A stretch of 64,000 nucleotides of DNA from BP-464 sp963825415 (GCA_963825415.1 CAWGTD010000006.1:372001-436000), one strand, 5' to 3'; numbered from the stretch's first letter, positions 29,106 to 37,680 are shown. A program made the numbers and translations. The notes: a model not told the origin generated them from the letters alone.

Positions 29106-29539
29106 CAGGACCTGATCTCCATGGGTTGCGGCTTCTGGGCGACGTGCGGGTGATCGGGCCCGGCGTACACCTTGAGCTTGGTGAGCTGTTTGCGGGCCAG
29201 GCGGTTGCGGGGGAGCATCCCCTTGACCGCCTTGCGGATGACCTCTTCGGGCCGGCGCTCGAGCTGCTCGCCGAGCGTGCGGACCTTCAGGCCACCGGGA
29301 TACCCGGAGTGGCGGTAGTACTTCTTGTCGGCGAGCTTGTTGCCGGTCACCGAGATCTTCTCGGCGTTGACCACGATCACGAAGTCGCCGGTGTCGATGT
29401 GAGGCGTGTACGTCGGCTTGCGCTTGCCTCGCAACGCGTCCGCGATCTGCGTAGCGAGCCGCCCGAGCGTAAGCCCGGAGGCGTCGATGAGCAGCCAGTC
29501 GCGCTGGCGGTCGGAGGGTTTGGCGACGTAGGTCTTCAC
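29105..29539 (-). CDS. rplM: 50S ribosomal protein L13
   Basis: A 144-aa early-assembly 23S rRNA-binding protein. The N-terminal MKTYVAKPSDRQRDWLLIDA, the central KRKPTYTPHIDTGDFVIVVNA and KKYYRHSGYPGGLK, and the KGMLPRNRLARKQLTKLKVYAG block are standard. The rplM-rpsI pair is the universal bacterial order. The start is GTG 29539, with a -10-like TACACT 41 nt upstream, giving a short leader. Confidence 0.97.
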   Translation of the reverse strand: MKTYVAKPSDRQRDWLLIDASGLTLGRLATQIADALRGKRKPTYTPHIDTGDFVIVVNAEKISVTGNKLADKKYYRHSGYPGGLKVRTLGEQLERRPEEVIRKAVKGMLPRNRLARKQLTKLKVYAGPDHPHVAQKPQPMEIRS

Positions 29540-29580
29540 GGCGTGAAAAAGGCCACGCTGACGGCGCGCGGCACCGGCAC

Positions 29581-29586
29581 AGTGTA
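29581..29586 (-). promoter_or_regulatory. Putative -10 TACACT for rplM-rpsI
   Basis: On the minus strand TACACT lies 41 nt before the rplM GTG, implying a leader of about 35 nt, unlike the many leaderless starts in this window. Confidence 0.35.
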
Positions 29587-29599
29587 GGACGTTCGGGCC

Positions 29600-30025
29600 T
29601 CAGCCGTTCTCGCGGCGCAGCTCGAGCCGCACCTCGCGCGTGCCGGGCCCGTTGACGATCACCTGCCACCCGCGCGGGCCGAGTGCCAGCCGTTCGCCGT
29701 CGACCTCGAGCACGATGCGCGGCCGCGGCTCCTCGGTGGTCTCCAGGTGCACCTCGCTGAGCGGCCAGCGCCCGCGATCGCTCAGGCGTTCGATGGCCGA
29801 GTGGACCTCGGCGTGACCGACCCCGCGCTCCAGCAGCTCGGAGACGATCGCCGCCTCGGCGACGTCCTCGACGCTGTAGACCCGCGGCTCGCCCGAGTCC
29901 TGTGACGAGCGGATGTACCCGCGCCGCGCCCACTGGCCGATCGTGGTGCCCGACACCCCGGCAAGCGCCCCAACTTCTCCGGCGAGGAGCCGTCCGTGGG
30001 GCCGCGCTCGGCCACCTGTGCCCAT
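29600..30025 (-). CDS. MerR-like helix-turn-helix regulator
   Basis: A 141-aa protein. Residues about 10-80 form a winged helix-turn-helix (LLAGEVGALAGVSGTTIGQWARRGYI, then YSVEDVAEAAIVSELLERG) of MerR/BldC style. A short C-terminal beta-rich domain (RIVLEVDGERLALGPRGWQVIVNG) does not look like a classical MerR dimer helix. ATG 30025 is chosen; an upstream in-frame ATG would overlap the divergent cyclase gene. The 38-nt divergent spacing with the nucleotide cyclase makes that gene a likely target. Confidence 0.72.
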   Translation of the reverse strand: MGTGGRARPHGRLLAGEVGALAGVSGTTIGQWARRGYIRSSQDSGEPRVYSVEDVAEAAIVSELLERGVGHAEVHSAIERLSDRGRWPLSEVHLETTEEPRPRIVLEVDGERLALGPRGWQVIVNGPGTREVRLELRRENG

Positions 30026-30051
30026 GCTCACAAGATTAAGAGGGCCCCGGT

Positions 30052-30057
30052 CATACT
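30052..30057 (+). promoter_or_regulatory. Putative -10 CATACT for the nucleotide cyclase gene
   Basis: CATACT ends 6 nt before ATG 30064, inside the short divergent spacer with the MerR-like gene. Confidence 0.35.
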
Positions 30058-30063
30058 TCGCCG

Positions 30064-30879
30064 ATGGACCAGCCCGGGACCGCCCCACCGAGCTCCTCCT
30101 CGGGAGACGAGGCCTTCTTCCAGGCGCTGGCGACCCACCGCATCCGAGGGTTCATGCGCGTGATGCGGTGGCTGCCCAGCGACCCGCGCTGCGCCCTGTG
30201 CCGAGCCCCCTACCGCGGGATCGGGGGAGCCATCCTGAAGCCCATGGGCTTCGCTCCGTCACGCAAGAACCCGCGCCTGTGCAACGCGTGCTTCGAGAAG
30301 GCCCCCGCGGGCGGCATGGAGATGCACCTCGGCGTCCTCTTCGCCGACATCCGCGGGTTCACCGCGCTGGCCGAGGGCCAGCAGCCCGGGGAGACCGCCG
30401 AGCTGCTCAACCGGTTCTACGCGATGGCCGCCGAGATCCTCTGCCAGCACGCGATCATCGACAAGCTCGTCGGCGACGAGGTCATGGCGCTCTACCTCCC
30501 CCAGCTCTTCGACGACGACGTCGCCGAGCACATGGTCGGCGACGCCCGCGAGCTGCTCCGCGCGGCGGGCTACGGGACCAGCGCAGCGCCCTGGGTCCAG
30601 CTCGGCGTCGGGCTCGACTACGGCCACGCCTTCGTGGGCAACGTCGGCGCCGGCGAGGTCAAGGACTTCACGGCCATCGGCGACGTCGTCAACACTGCCT
30701 CGCGGCTGCAGTCGGCGGCGGGCGCCGGAGAGATCGTCGTCTCAGCCCGGGTTCACGAGCGGGCCGGCGACAGCTGCGCGGGCGCCGAGGCCCGCGAGCT
30801 GACGCTCAAGGGCAAGGCCGAGCCCGAGACGGCAATGGTGCTGAACATGAACGCCGTCGAAGAAACGACGCCCGCGTAG
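30064..30879 (+). CDS. Class III adenylate/guanylate cyclase with N-terminal Cys-pair zinc motif
   Basis: A 271-aa soluble protein. The catalytic domain (about residues 88-260) has FADIRGFTALAEG, with the metal-binding Asp, and DKLVGDEVMALY, with the second Asp. A transition-state region GVGLDYGHAFVGNVGAGEVKDFTAIGDVVNTASRL is also present. Before it are two Cys pairs, CALC at about 42 and CNAC at about 79, likely one zinc site, in a domain resembling those of actinobacterial cyclases that sense through a metal or redox centre. Product cAMP or cGMP is undecided. Divergent from a MerR-like regulator. Confidence 0.87.
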   Translation: MDQPGTAPPSSSSGDEAFFQALATHRIRGFMRVMRWLPSDPRCALCRAPYRGIGGAILKPMGFAPSRKNPRLCNACFEKAPAGGMEMHLGVLFADIRGFTALAEGQQPGETAELLNRFYAMAAEILCQHAIIDKLVGDEVMALYLPQLFDDDVAEHMVGDARELLRAAGYGTSAAPWVQLGVGLDYGHAFVGNVGAGEVKDFTAIGDVVNTASRLQSAAGAGEIVVSARVHERAGDSCAGAEARELTLKGKAEPETAMVLNMNAVEETTPA

Positions 30880-30967
30880 GGCGCGGACGGCGGGGCGTCC
30901 GGCGGCCGTCCTCAAAGCTCAGCGCGGAGCGCGCGCGGGCCGCCGGATGCCCCGACGCTCCGCGCCC
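30879..30967. terminator. Long hairpin between convergent genes
   Basis: The arms 30879-30907 and 30938-30967 pair over about 27 of 30 positions with one bulge. The ends read GGGCGCGGA and TCCGCGCCC. The loop is 30 nt and contains a smaller GC hairpin. It lies between the cyclase stop and the guaA stop, and probably acts as a bidirectional terminator or 3'-end stabiliser, although no U-tract is present. Confidence 0.55.
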
Positions 30968-30980
30968 GAACCACCCACGC

Positions 30981-32594
30981 CTACTCCCACTCGATAGTGC
31001 CCGGGGGCTTCGACGTGATGTCGAGTACCACCCGGTTCACCTCACGCAGCTCCCCGATCATCCGCGCCGCGATGGTCTCCAGCAGGTCATAGGGCAGCCG
31101 CGCCCAGTCGGCGGTCATGGCGTCGTCGGACGTGACCGCGCGGATCACGACGACGTAGCCGTAGGTCCGTTCGTCGCCTTGGACGCCGACCGTCCGGATG
31201 TCGGGCAGCACACAGAAGCTCTGCCACAGGTCGCGGTAGAGGCCCGCCTTGCGGATCTCGTCCTGAAGGACGTAGTCGGCGTCGCGCAGCAGGTCGAGGC
31301 GCGCCTTGGTCGCCTCGCCGCCGACGATTCGGATCGCCAGCCCCGGGCCCGGGAACGGCTGGCGCCAGACGAGGCGCTCTGGCAGGCCGAGCTCGGCGCC
31401 GACCGCGCGCACCTCGTCCTTGAACAGCGCCCGCAGCGGCTCGACGAGCTCGAACTGGAGGTCCTCCGGCAGGCCGCCCACGTTGTGATGGCTCTTGATG
31501 GTGGCCGCGCCGGTGCCGCCGCCGGACTCGATCACGTCGGAGTACAGCGTGCCCTGGACGAGGTAGTTGGCGTCGCCGATCCGCGCCGCCTCCTCCTCGA
31601 AGACGCGGATGAACTCCGCGCCGATCGCCTTGCGCTTCGTCTCCGGGTCGGTCACCCCGGCGAGCTTGGAGAGGAAGCGGTCCTCCGCGTCCACGGCCAC
31701 GAGCGGGACCTTGAAGTGATCGCGGAAGGCGGAGACGACCTGCTCGCCCTCGTTCTTGCGCATCAGGCCGTGGTCGACGAAGACGCAGGTCAGCTGGTCG
31801 CCGATCGCGCGATGGACGAGCAGCGCGGCGACCGACGAGTCGACGCCGCCCGACAGCCCGCAGATCACCTTGCCCGAGCCCACCTGGGCGCGGATCCGCT
31901 CGATCTGCTCGTCGATGATCGACGCGGCGCTCCACGTCATCTCGCAGGCGCAGATGTCGCCGAGGAAGCGCTTGAGCACCTCCTGGCCGTACGGGGTGTG
32001 GACGACCTCGGGGTGGAACTGGATGCCGTACAGCCCGCGCTCGACGCTCTCGAACGCGGCTACCGGCGAGGCCGTCGAGGACGCCAGGGCGACGGCACCC
32101 TCGGGGGCCTGGAAGACGGTGTCGCGGTGGCTCATCCAGCACGTCTGCTCGGCCGGAAGCCCCGCGAGCAGGCGGCCGTGCTCGGTGATCGTCAGCTCGC
32201 TGCGGCCGAACTCGCCGACCTCGGCGCCCTCGACCTTGCCGCCCAGCGACACCGCGAGCAGCTGCATGCCGTAACAGATGCCCAGCACCGGGATGCCGAG
32301 CTCGAGCAGCTCCTTGTCGAGGCGCGGAGCACCGTCGGCATACACCGACGCGGGTCCGCCGGAGAGGATCAGCCCCTTCGGCGCGCGGCGGGCGACCTCC
32401 TCGGCGCCGACGTGATGGGGCAGCAGCTCGCTGAACACCCCGCACTCGCGCACACGGCGCGCGATCAGCTGGGAGTACTGGCCGCCGTAGTCGAGGACGA
32501 CGACCTCGTCGACCGCCTTCGGGGCCTCGACCGCTACCGCCCCGTCGACCAGCTCGGTCGCGGCGGTGGCGGCGGTGACGACCCCGTCGGTCAC
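30981..32594 (-). CDS. guaA: GMP synthase (glutamine-hydrolysing)
   Basis: A 537-aa enzyme that aminates XMP to GMP. The class I amidotransferase domain has VVLDYGGQYSQLIARRVRE, the nucleophile Cys in GICYGMQLLAVSLGG and the triad part FHPEVVHTPYG. The ATP pyrophosphatase domain has the P-loop GLSGGVDSSVAALLVH, and the C-terminal dimer domain ends SKPPGTIEWE. An unusual stretch of about 30 residues rich in Ala, Thr and Val precedes the first domain. GTG 32594 overlaps the guaB3 stop, so the two purine genes are coupled. Confidence 0.97.
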   Translation of the reverse strand: MTDGVVTAATAATELVDGAVAVEAPKAVDEVVVLDYGGQYSQLIARRVRECGVFSELLPHHVGAEEVARRAPKGLILSGGPASVYADGAPRLDKELLELGIPVLGICYGMQLLAVSLGGKVEGAEVGEFGRSELTITEHGRLLAGLPAEQTCWMSHRDTVFQAPEGAVALASSTASPVAAFESVERGLYGIQFHPEVVHTPYGQEVLKRFLGDICACEMTWSAASIIDEQIERIRAQVGSGKVICGLSGGVDSSVAALLVHRAIGDQLTCVFVDHGLMRKNEGEQVVSAFRDHFKVPLVAVDAEDRFLSKLAGVTDPETKRKAIGAEFIRVFEEEAARIGDANYLVQGTLYSDVIESGGGTGAATIKSHHNVGGLPEDLQFELVEPLRALFKDEVRAVGAELGLPERLVWRQPFPGPGLAIRIVGGEATKARLDLLRDADYVLQDEIRKAGLYRDLWQSFCVLPDIRTVGVQGDERTYGYVVVIRAVTSDDAMTADWARLPYDLLETIAARMIGELREVNRVVLDITSKPPGTIEWE

Positions 32595-33850
32595 GCCTCG
32601 GTGAGAGCCGGCTCCTGGTCCGGCGCGCCGTTGGCCTCCCCGGCGTCGCCCCCACCGGGGGCGTGGGCGGCCGCGGCCGCTCCCCGGGAGCCCATGCCGA
32701 TGCCCTGCGCCGACTGCAGCGCCTTGCCCTCGGTCTGCAGCGCGGGGGCGACCATCAGCTCGGCGCGGTTGAACTCCGCGATGTCGCGGTAGCCGCAGGT
32801 GGCCATCGAGGTCCGCAGCGCGCCGATCAGGTTGAACGTGCCGTCGTTCTCGCGCGCCGGCCCGGTGATGATCTCCTCCAGCGTGCCGTTCTGGACCGTC
32901 TTGACGCGGGCGCCGCGCGGCAGCGACGGGTGGAACGTGGCCATTCCCCAGTGGAACCCGCGGCCGGGCGCCTCGTAGGAGCGCGCCAGCGGCGAGCCGA
33001 CCATCACGGCGTCGGCGCCGCAGGCGATCGCCTTGGAGACGTCGCCGCCCGTGCGCATGCCGCCGTCGGCGATGACCTGGACGTACTCGCCGGTCTCGAG
33101 CATGTGCTGCGAGCGGGCGGCCGCCACGTCGGCGATCGCAGTGGCCTGCGGGACGCCGATCCCGAGCACGCCGCGCGTGGTGCACGCCGCGCCGGGGCCG
33201 ACCCCGACCAGCACGCCGGCCGCGCCGGTCCGCATGAGGTGTAGACCGGTGTGGTAGCTCGCGCAGCCGCCGACGATGACGGGCACGGGCACCTCGCGGC
33301 AGAACTCCTTGAGGTTCAGCGGCGGGCGCGACGGGTCGGCCGAGACGTGCTCGGCCGAGACGACCGTGCCCTGGATGACCAGCACGTCGAGCCCGGCGTC
33401 GAGCGCCAGCTCGTAGTGGTCGCGCACGCGCTGAGGCGTCAGCGACGCGGCCACGACGACGCCCTCGTCCTTGATCTCCTGGATGCGCCGCGAGATCAGC
33501 TCGGGCTTGAGCGGCTCGCTGTAGATCGCCTGCATCTCCCGGGTGGCGACGTCCTTGGGGAGCTGTGCGATCCGCTCGAGCTGGGCCTCGGCGTCCTCGT
33601 AGCGGGTGTAGATGCCCTCGAGGTTCAGGACGGCCAGCCCGCCCAGACGGCCGATGATGCCCGCCGTCCGCGGCGAGACGACGCCGTCCATCGCGCTCGC
33701 CATCAGCGGCAGCTCGAAGCGATAGTCGCCGACCTTCCAGGAGACGTCGACGTCGTCGGGGTCGCGCGTGCGCCGGGACGGCACGATCGCGATGTCGTCG
33801 AAGCCGTACGCGCGGCGTGCCTTCTTGCCACGCCCAATCTCGATCTCCAT
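32591..33850 (-). CDS. guaB3: GuaB3-family IMP dehydrogenase-related protein
   Basis: A 419-aa TIM-barrel protein of the IMPDH family without the CBS pair found in classical GuaB. The catalytic Cys loop is GPGAACTTRGVLGIGVPQ, and IADGGMRTGGDVSKAIACGAD is the phosphate-binding region. The C-terminal EFNRAELMVAPALQTEGKALQ is typical of actinobacterial GuaB3. It presumably oxidises IMP to XMP for the overlapping guaA, though some GuaB3 proteins have unclear activity. A Gly/Ala/Pro tail ends the protein. A TAGGAT -10 lies 6 nt before the ATG. Confidence 0.92.
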   Translation of the reverse strand: MEIEIGRGKKARRAYGFDDIAIVPSRRTRDPDDVDVSWKVGDYRFELPLMASAMDGVVSPRTAGIIGRLGGLAVLNLEGIYTRYEDAEAQLERIAQLPKDVATREMQAIYSEPLKPELISRRIQEIKDEGVVVAASLTPQRVRDHYELALDAGLDVLVIQGTVVSAEHVSADPSRPPLNLKEFCREVPVPVIVGGCASYHTGLHLMRTGAAGVLVGVGPGAACTTRGVLGIGVPQATAIADVAAARSQHMLETGEYVQVIADGGMRTGGDVSKAIACGADAVMVGSPLARSYEAPGRGFHWGMATFHPSLPRGARVKTVQNGTLEEIITGPARENDGTFNLIGALRTSMATCGYRDIAEFNRAELMVAPALQTEGKALQSAQGIGMGSRGAAAAAHAPGGGDAGEANGAPDQEPALTEA

Positions 33851-33856
33851 CAGGGC

Positions 33857-33862
33857 ATCCTA
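33857..33862 (-). promoter_or_regulatory. Putative -10 TAGGAT for guaB3-guaA
   Basis: On the minus strand TAGGAT ends 6 nt before the guaB3 ATG, predicting a leaderless bicistronic mRNA. It lies just after the terminator of the upstream gene. Confidence 0.45.
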
Positions 33863-33878
33863 GGTTCGCGGGCGGACG

Positions 33879-33902
33879 AAAAGACCCCGCGCAGGCGGGG
33901 TC
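33879..33902 (-). terminator. Rho-independent terminator of the PfkB kinase transcript
   Basis: On the minus strand a perfect 8-bp stem GACCCCGC/GCGGGGTC with a 4-nt loop is followed by TTTT. It lies 61 nt after the kinase stop and before the guaB3 promoter. It is the only classical intrinsic terminator I found in the window. Confidence 0.75.
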
Positions 33903-33963
33903 CGGGGAACGGCGAGGCGACGTGTTGGCGGCAACCTTCCACGCCCTTTCGAGGATAGCGTTA

Positions 33964-34923
33964 TCAGCCGACGCCGGCGGGCGCGTCGAGGCGCTGGACC
34001 TCGATTTCATTGAGCAGCCGCTCGACCTCCCGCGGATCGACCAGGCCGGCGCCCAACCGCCCGGTGGACTCGGCCCCGCAGGCGACCGCGCGGCGCAGGC
34101 ACTCCTCCGGCTTTTGGCCCGTGTAGCGGGCCGCGACGTAGCCGGCCAGGAACGCGTCGCCCGCGCCGACCGCCGCGGCGGACTCGCGCGGCTCGATCCA
34201 CACGCGGTGCAGCGCCCGGTCGCCGTCGACCTTCAAGGAGGCGACGCAGCCGTCGGGCAGGGTCATGATCGCCTCGCCGGCCCCCAGCTGGACCATCTGG
34301 TCGACCGCCATCACGCGGTCGTTCTCGTCGTTGAACTCGTGGCCGACGAGCTCCTCGGCCTCGGGCACGTTGGGCGAGATCACCTCGGGGCAGGCGCGGA
34401 CCGCATGGCGCATCGGCTCGCCCTCGGAGTCGACCACCGTGATGACCCCCATCTGCTTGAGCTCGCGCACGAGCGTCGCGTAGATGTCGGTCTCCACGCC
34501 GCGCGGAAGCGATCCCGCGAAGACGACGATGTCGGCGCCGCGGGCGAGGTAGAGCAGCTTGTCGCGGAACAGCTCGACCTCGTTCGGGCTCACGCCCGGG
34601 CCGCGCTCGTTGATCTCGGTCTGATCGCCCGTCGTCGGGTCATAGACGGCGGTGTTGGTGCGCGACTCCTCGCGGATGCGCACGAAGTCGTTGAGGATCG
34701 ACTCGTCTGTGAGCTGCTCGACGATGCGGGTGCCCGTCGGGCCGCCGGCGAATCCGGTGGCGATCACGGGCTGGCCGAGCGTCTTGAGCGTCCGCGCGAC
34801 GTTGACGCCCTTGCCGCCCGGCATCGTCGTCTGCTCGACGGTCCGGTGGCGCCGGCCGAGGCGGAAGTTCGGGACCGACAATGACTTGTCGATCGCCGCG
34901 TTGAGGGTGACTGTGATGATCAC
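33964..34923 (-). CDS. PfkB-family sugar-phosphate kinase, 1-phosphofructokinase type
   Basis: A 319-aa ribokinase-fold enzyme. The N-terminal VTLNAAIDKSLSVPNF and the MPGGKGVNVARTLKTLG sugar loop match the 1-phosphofructokinase/tagatose-6-phosphate kinase subgroup. The C-terminal AAAVGAGDAFLAGYVA carries the catalytic Asp. GTG 34923 lies inside the carboxypeptidase stop (GTGA). No PTS genes are nearby, so the exact substrate (fructose 1-phosphate or fructose 6-phosphate) is undecided. The transcript ends at a clear intrinsic terminator. Confidence 0.9.
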   Translation of the reverse strand: MIITVTLNAAIDKSLSVPNFRLGRRHRTVEQTTMPGGKGVNVARTLKTLGQPVIATGFAGGPTGTRIVEQLTDESILNDFVRIREESRTNTAVYDPTTGDQTEINERGPGVSPNEVELFRDKLLYLARGADIVVFAGSLPRGVETDIYATLVRELKQMGVITVVDSEGEPMRHAVRACPEVISPNVPEAEELVGHEFNDENDRVMAVDQMVQLGAGEAIMTLPDGCVASLKVDGDRALHRVWIEPRESAAAVGAGDAFLAGYVAARYTGQKPEECLRRAVACGAESTGRLGAGLVDPREVERLLNEIEVQRLDAPAGVG

Positions 34924-36143
34924 GTGGCCTCGGCCTCTCCCGCGCCCTGACCCCGCCGGCGGCGCAGCACACGGCGGCGCAAGAGGACCAGCTGGACAGT
35001 ACACACCGCCAGTGCGGCCAGAAGCACGATGGTCAGCGTTCTGCCCAACCAGGCGCGCGTGCGCTGGCCGATCGTCGCCTCGGGCACGGCCTTGGCGGTC
35101 ACCAGCGGCACACGGGCCGCGGGCCGGCCGCGGCGCAGCACCTCGGCGGTCCCGACCCGCGCTCCGGCGGGCAGCGGGCCCTTGACCTCCTCGGGCACGT
35201 CGACGAGCCGGACGCGCAGGCGCTCGCTGCGGAGAGCGACCACGTTCGCCGAGCGGCCGGCCAGCAGCTCGACCCGGTCGTCGCCCTGGTCGGTGATCGC
35301 GACCGACCCGAGCCGGCTGCGGGCCCGTACGGCATTGACGCTGCGGTAGCGCGACAGCCCGTAGCGCAGCAGCGCGAGGCTGTCGGCGTCGCGCGCCCCG
35401 AGCGTCGGATCGCCCATCACCGCGCTGAGCACCGTCACGCCGTCGCGGCGGGCGGAGCCGACGAGGACGTACCCCGCGCCGAGCGTGTGGCCGGTCTTGA
35501 CGCCGTCGACGAACCCGACCCGGCCGACGAGGTCGTTGCGGTTGACGACCACCCGCCGGTGCGAGCCGCTGCGCAGCAGCGCGCGCGGCCGGTCGACCGT
35601 CTTGCGAAAGAACGGGTCGCGGCGCAGGATCAGCGCGAGCTCGACGAGGTCGCGTGCCGACGAGTAGCCGCCGGCCTCGTCGAGGCCGATCGGGTTGGCG
35701 TAGTGGGTGTCGTCGAGGCGCAGCTGGCCCGCCCGCCGGTTCATCAGCGCCACGAATCGCGACCGCGACCCGGCGATGTCGATCGCCAGCGTCGCCGCCG
35801 CGTCGTTTGCCGACGGGAGCAGCAGCGCGCGCAGCAGGTCCGCCGTGGTCAGGCGCTCGCCCGCGCGCAGGCCGACCACCGACTCGGGACCCACCGGCGA
35901 GTACGGCGCGGCGGTGACCAGCCGGCCGAGCTTGCGGCGCTCGAGCGTCAGCAGCGCGGTCATCAGCTTTGCGGTCGAAGCCATCGGCCGGCGCTCGCCG
36001 GGCGCGCGGGCATAGACGACGTCGCGTGTGTCGGGCTGGACGAGGAACGCGTTGCGCGCCGAGATGCGCGGCGGGGCCGCGGTCGCCGAGACGGCGCCCA
36101 GCAGCACCGCGACGAGCGCGAGGAGGCAGACGCGCCGCGTCAC
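34920..36143 (-). CDS. D-alanyl-D-alanine carboxypeptidase (peptidase S11)
   Basis: A 407-aa exported penicillin-binding protein that trims the fifth D-Ala of peptidoglycan peptides. After a signal peptide (MTRRVCLLALVAVLLGAVSATA) it has the three active-site boxes STAKL (SxxK), SAND (SxN) and KTGHT (KTG). A beta-rich C-terminal domain follows, then a single membrane helix (TLTIVLLAALAVCTVQLVLL) with a basic tail. GTG 36143 overlaps the LysM gene stop. The SxN box as SAND rather than SGN is normal for many S11 enzymes. Confidence 0.92.
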   Translation of the reverse strand: MTRRVCLLALVAVLLGAVSATAAPPRISARNAFLVQPDTRDVVYARAPGERRPMASTAKLMTALLTLERRKLGRLVTAAPYSPVGPESVVGLRAGERLTTADLLRALLLPSANDAAATLAIDIAGSRSRFVALMNRRAGQLRLDDTHYANPIGLDEAGGYSSARDLVELALILRRDPFFRKTVDRPRALLRSGSHRRVVVNRNDLVGRVGFVDGVKTGHTLGAGYVLVGSARRDGVTVLSAVMGDPTLGARDADSLALLRYGLSRYRSVNAVRARSRLGSVAITDQGDDRVELLAGRSANVVALRSERLRVRLVDVPEEVKGPLPAGARVGTAEVLRRGRPAARVPLVTAKAVPEATIGQRTRAWLGRTLTIVLLAALAVCTVQLVLLRRRVLRRRRGQGAGEAEAT

Positions 36144-36478
36144 GGCGCGAGCTTGATCTTCTGCCCGGCGTGCAGTGACTGCGCGTCGACGTCCGGGTTC
36201 AGGCGTTCGATCTCGGTCAGCGGCACGCCGGTCTTCTCCGCGATCGCCGACAGCACGTCGCCCGCCTGCACGGTGTAGCGGCGCTTCGCCGGCGTGGTCG
36301 GAGTGGTCGACGTCGCCGTACTCGCGCCGCCGGCGGTCGTGGCGCTGCCCGACTGGGCGGGCCGGGTCGCGCCGCCACCGTCGGACCCGCCCCCGGCGGA
36401 GGCGACCACGATCACGGCGACCAACGCGCCCGCAAGGGCGGCCGGTGCCAGCCAGCGCGCTGTGAGGCGGGACGACAT
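36140..36478 (-). CDS. Membrane-anchored LysM domain protein
   Basis: A 112-aa protein: basic N-terminus, one membrane helix (APAALAGALVAVIVVASAGG), a Gly/Ser/Thr linker, then a single LysM domain at residues 66-111 (YTVQAGDVLSAIAEKTGVPLTEIERLNP) that binds GlcNAc-containing glycans such as peptidoglycan. Co-transcribed and overlapping with the D,D-carboxypeptidase, it may help target wall processing. No enzymatic domain is present. Confidence 0.88.
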   Translation of the reverse strand: MSSRLTARWLAPAALAGALVAVIVVASAGGGSDGGGATRPAQSGSATTAGGASTATSTTPTTPAKRRYTVQAGDVLSAIAEKTGVPLTEIERLNPDVDAQSLHAGQKIKLAP

Positions 36479-36537
36479 CGGCTCGCCAGCATACGTTCCG
36501 CCCCAGCCCGATCCGGGTGCCTGATTGCCGGGACCGG

Positions 36538-37461
36538 TTACGCGGTCAGGTTCCAGGCGAGCTCGCGCAGGCGTTCGGCCTCGGCGCGCGCGGCCGCGGC
36601 CGGATCGCCGCCGGTGGACGCGTGTGCGCCCACGATTCCCCGCGAAGCCGTGACCAACCCGGCGGCACGGCCGGGAGCGAACGCGGGCGCGAGGTCCTCG
36701 ACCCGGCCGCCCTGCGCCCCCACGCCGGGCAGCAGGAAAGGCGCTGCCGGCATGAGCTCGCGCAGGCGCACCAGGTGATCGGGCGCGGTGGCGCCGGTGA
36801 CGGCGCCGACGTCGGCGAGGCCGGAGTCCGGCCCCGGGGACTCGGCACCGAGAGCGGCGACGATCGCCGCCACGCGCTCCCAGACCCGCTCGCCGCTTGC
36901 GAGCTCGAGGTCCTGGAGCTCGGCGGCCCCCGGGTTGGAGGTACGCACGAGCACGATCACGCCGCGCCCGCTCGCGCGCCCGGCGTCGACCAGCGGCCGC
37001 AGCGTGTCAGGGCCGAGGTACGGGCTGACCGTCAGCGCGTCGACGCCGAGCCCCGCCACCGCTCCGTACGGGGTCGGCGTCTCGCCGAGGAAGGCCTGGC
37101 CGTAGGCGGCCGCCGAGACGTCGATGTCGCCCCGCTTGGCGTCGGCCAGGACGAGCAGGCCGTGCTCGAGCGCGCAGGCGACGGTGCGCTGCGCGGCCGC
37201 CCAGCCGGGCGGACCGAGCCGTTCGAAGCAGGCGAGCTGGGGCTTGACCGCCACGCACGCATCCGCGACGGCCTCGATCGCCGCCTCGCAATGGGCGCTC
37301 ACGGCGGCCGCCGCGCGCTCCGCCGGGGTGCCGGTCGCCGCCTCGCCCGCCTCCAGGCCCGCCGGCCAGAGCCGGTTCGGATCGGGGTCGAGCCCCAGCA
37401 CGATCTGCGACTCCCGCACGGCGACCGCTGCCGCCAGCCGATCGCCGAAGTGCCCGGGCAT
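36538..37461 (-). CDS. pyrF: Orotidine 5'-phosphate decarboxylase
   Basis: A 307-aa enzyme for the last step of UMP synthesis, of the longer type-2 class used by actinobacteria. Motifs are IVLGLDPDPNRLW, VKPQLACFERLGPPG and the catalytic LADAKRGDIDVSA (Lys and two Asp). A C-terminal phosphate loop is in GLVTASRGIVGAHA. A -10-like TAGCTT lies 10 nt before the ATG. The rest of the pyr operon is not in the window. Confidence 0.95.
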   Translation of the reverse strand: MPGHFGDRLAAAVAVRESQIVLGLDPDPNRLWPAGLEAGEAATGTPAERAAAAVSAHCEAAIEAVADACVAVKPQLACFERLGPPGWAAAQRTVACALEHGLLVLADAKRGDIDVSAAAYGQAFLGETPTPYGAVAGLGVDALTVSPYLGPDTLRPLVDAGRASGRGVIVLVRTSNPGAAELQDLELASGERVWERVAAIVAALGAESPGPDSGLADVGAVTGATAPDHLVRLRELMPAAPFLLPGVGAQGGRVEDLAPAFAPGRAAGLVTASRGIVGAHASTGGDPAAAARAEAERLRELAWNLTA

Positions 37462-37498
37462 CCGACGGGCGAAGCTACCAGGGTGTCAGGATCCGGTC

Positions 37499-37639
37499 AT
37501 GGGCCTTGAGCGCATCGCGTGGCTGGCCACCGTGCTCGCCGCGGTGCTCACCGGCGTGTTGCTGCTGATCTCCGGTTATCAGGGCTATGCCGCGCTGGCC
37601 GGGGCCGTCGCCCTGTCGGCCGCGATCAACCTTCGTTAG
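37499..37639 (+). CDS. Tiny membrane protein
   Basis: A 46-aa protein beginning MGLERIAWLATVLAAVLTG, with two hydrophobic stretches separated by ISGYQGYA and ending SAAINLR. The shape suggests a two-helix hairpin in the membrane. A CAGGAT hexamer ends 6 nt before the ATG. It is divergent from pyrF and 41 nt before the CDF transporter gene. Function unknown. The composition and promoter support a real gene despite the small size. Confidence 0.6.
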   Translation: MGLERIAWLATVLAAVLTGVLLLISGYQGYAALAGAVALSAAINLR

Positions 37640-37668
37640 GCGCCCCGCGCGGACCGGGCGGCCGCACC

Positions 37669-37674
37669 TACAGT
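37669..37674 (+). promoter_or_regulatory. Putative -10 TACAGT for the CDF transporter gene
   Basis: TACAGT ends 6 nt before GTG 37681, fitting a leaderless start. Confidence 0.42.
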
Positions 37675-37680
37675 TGGGCG

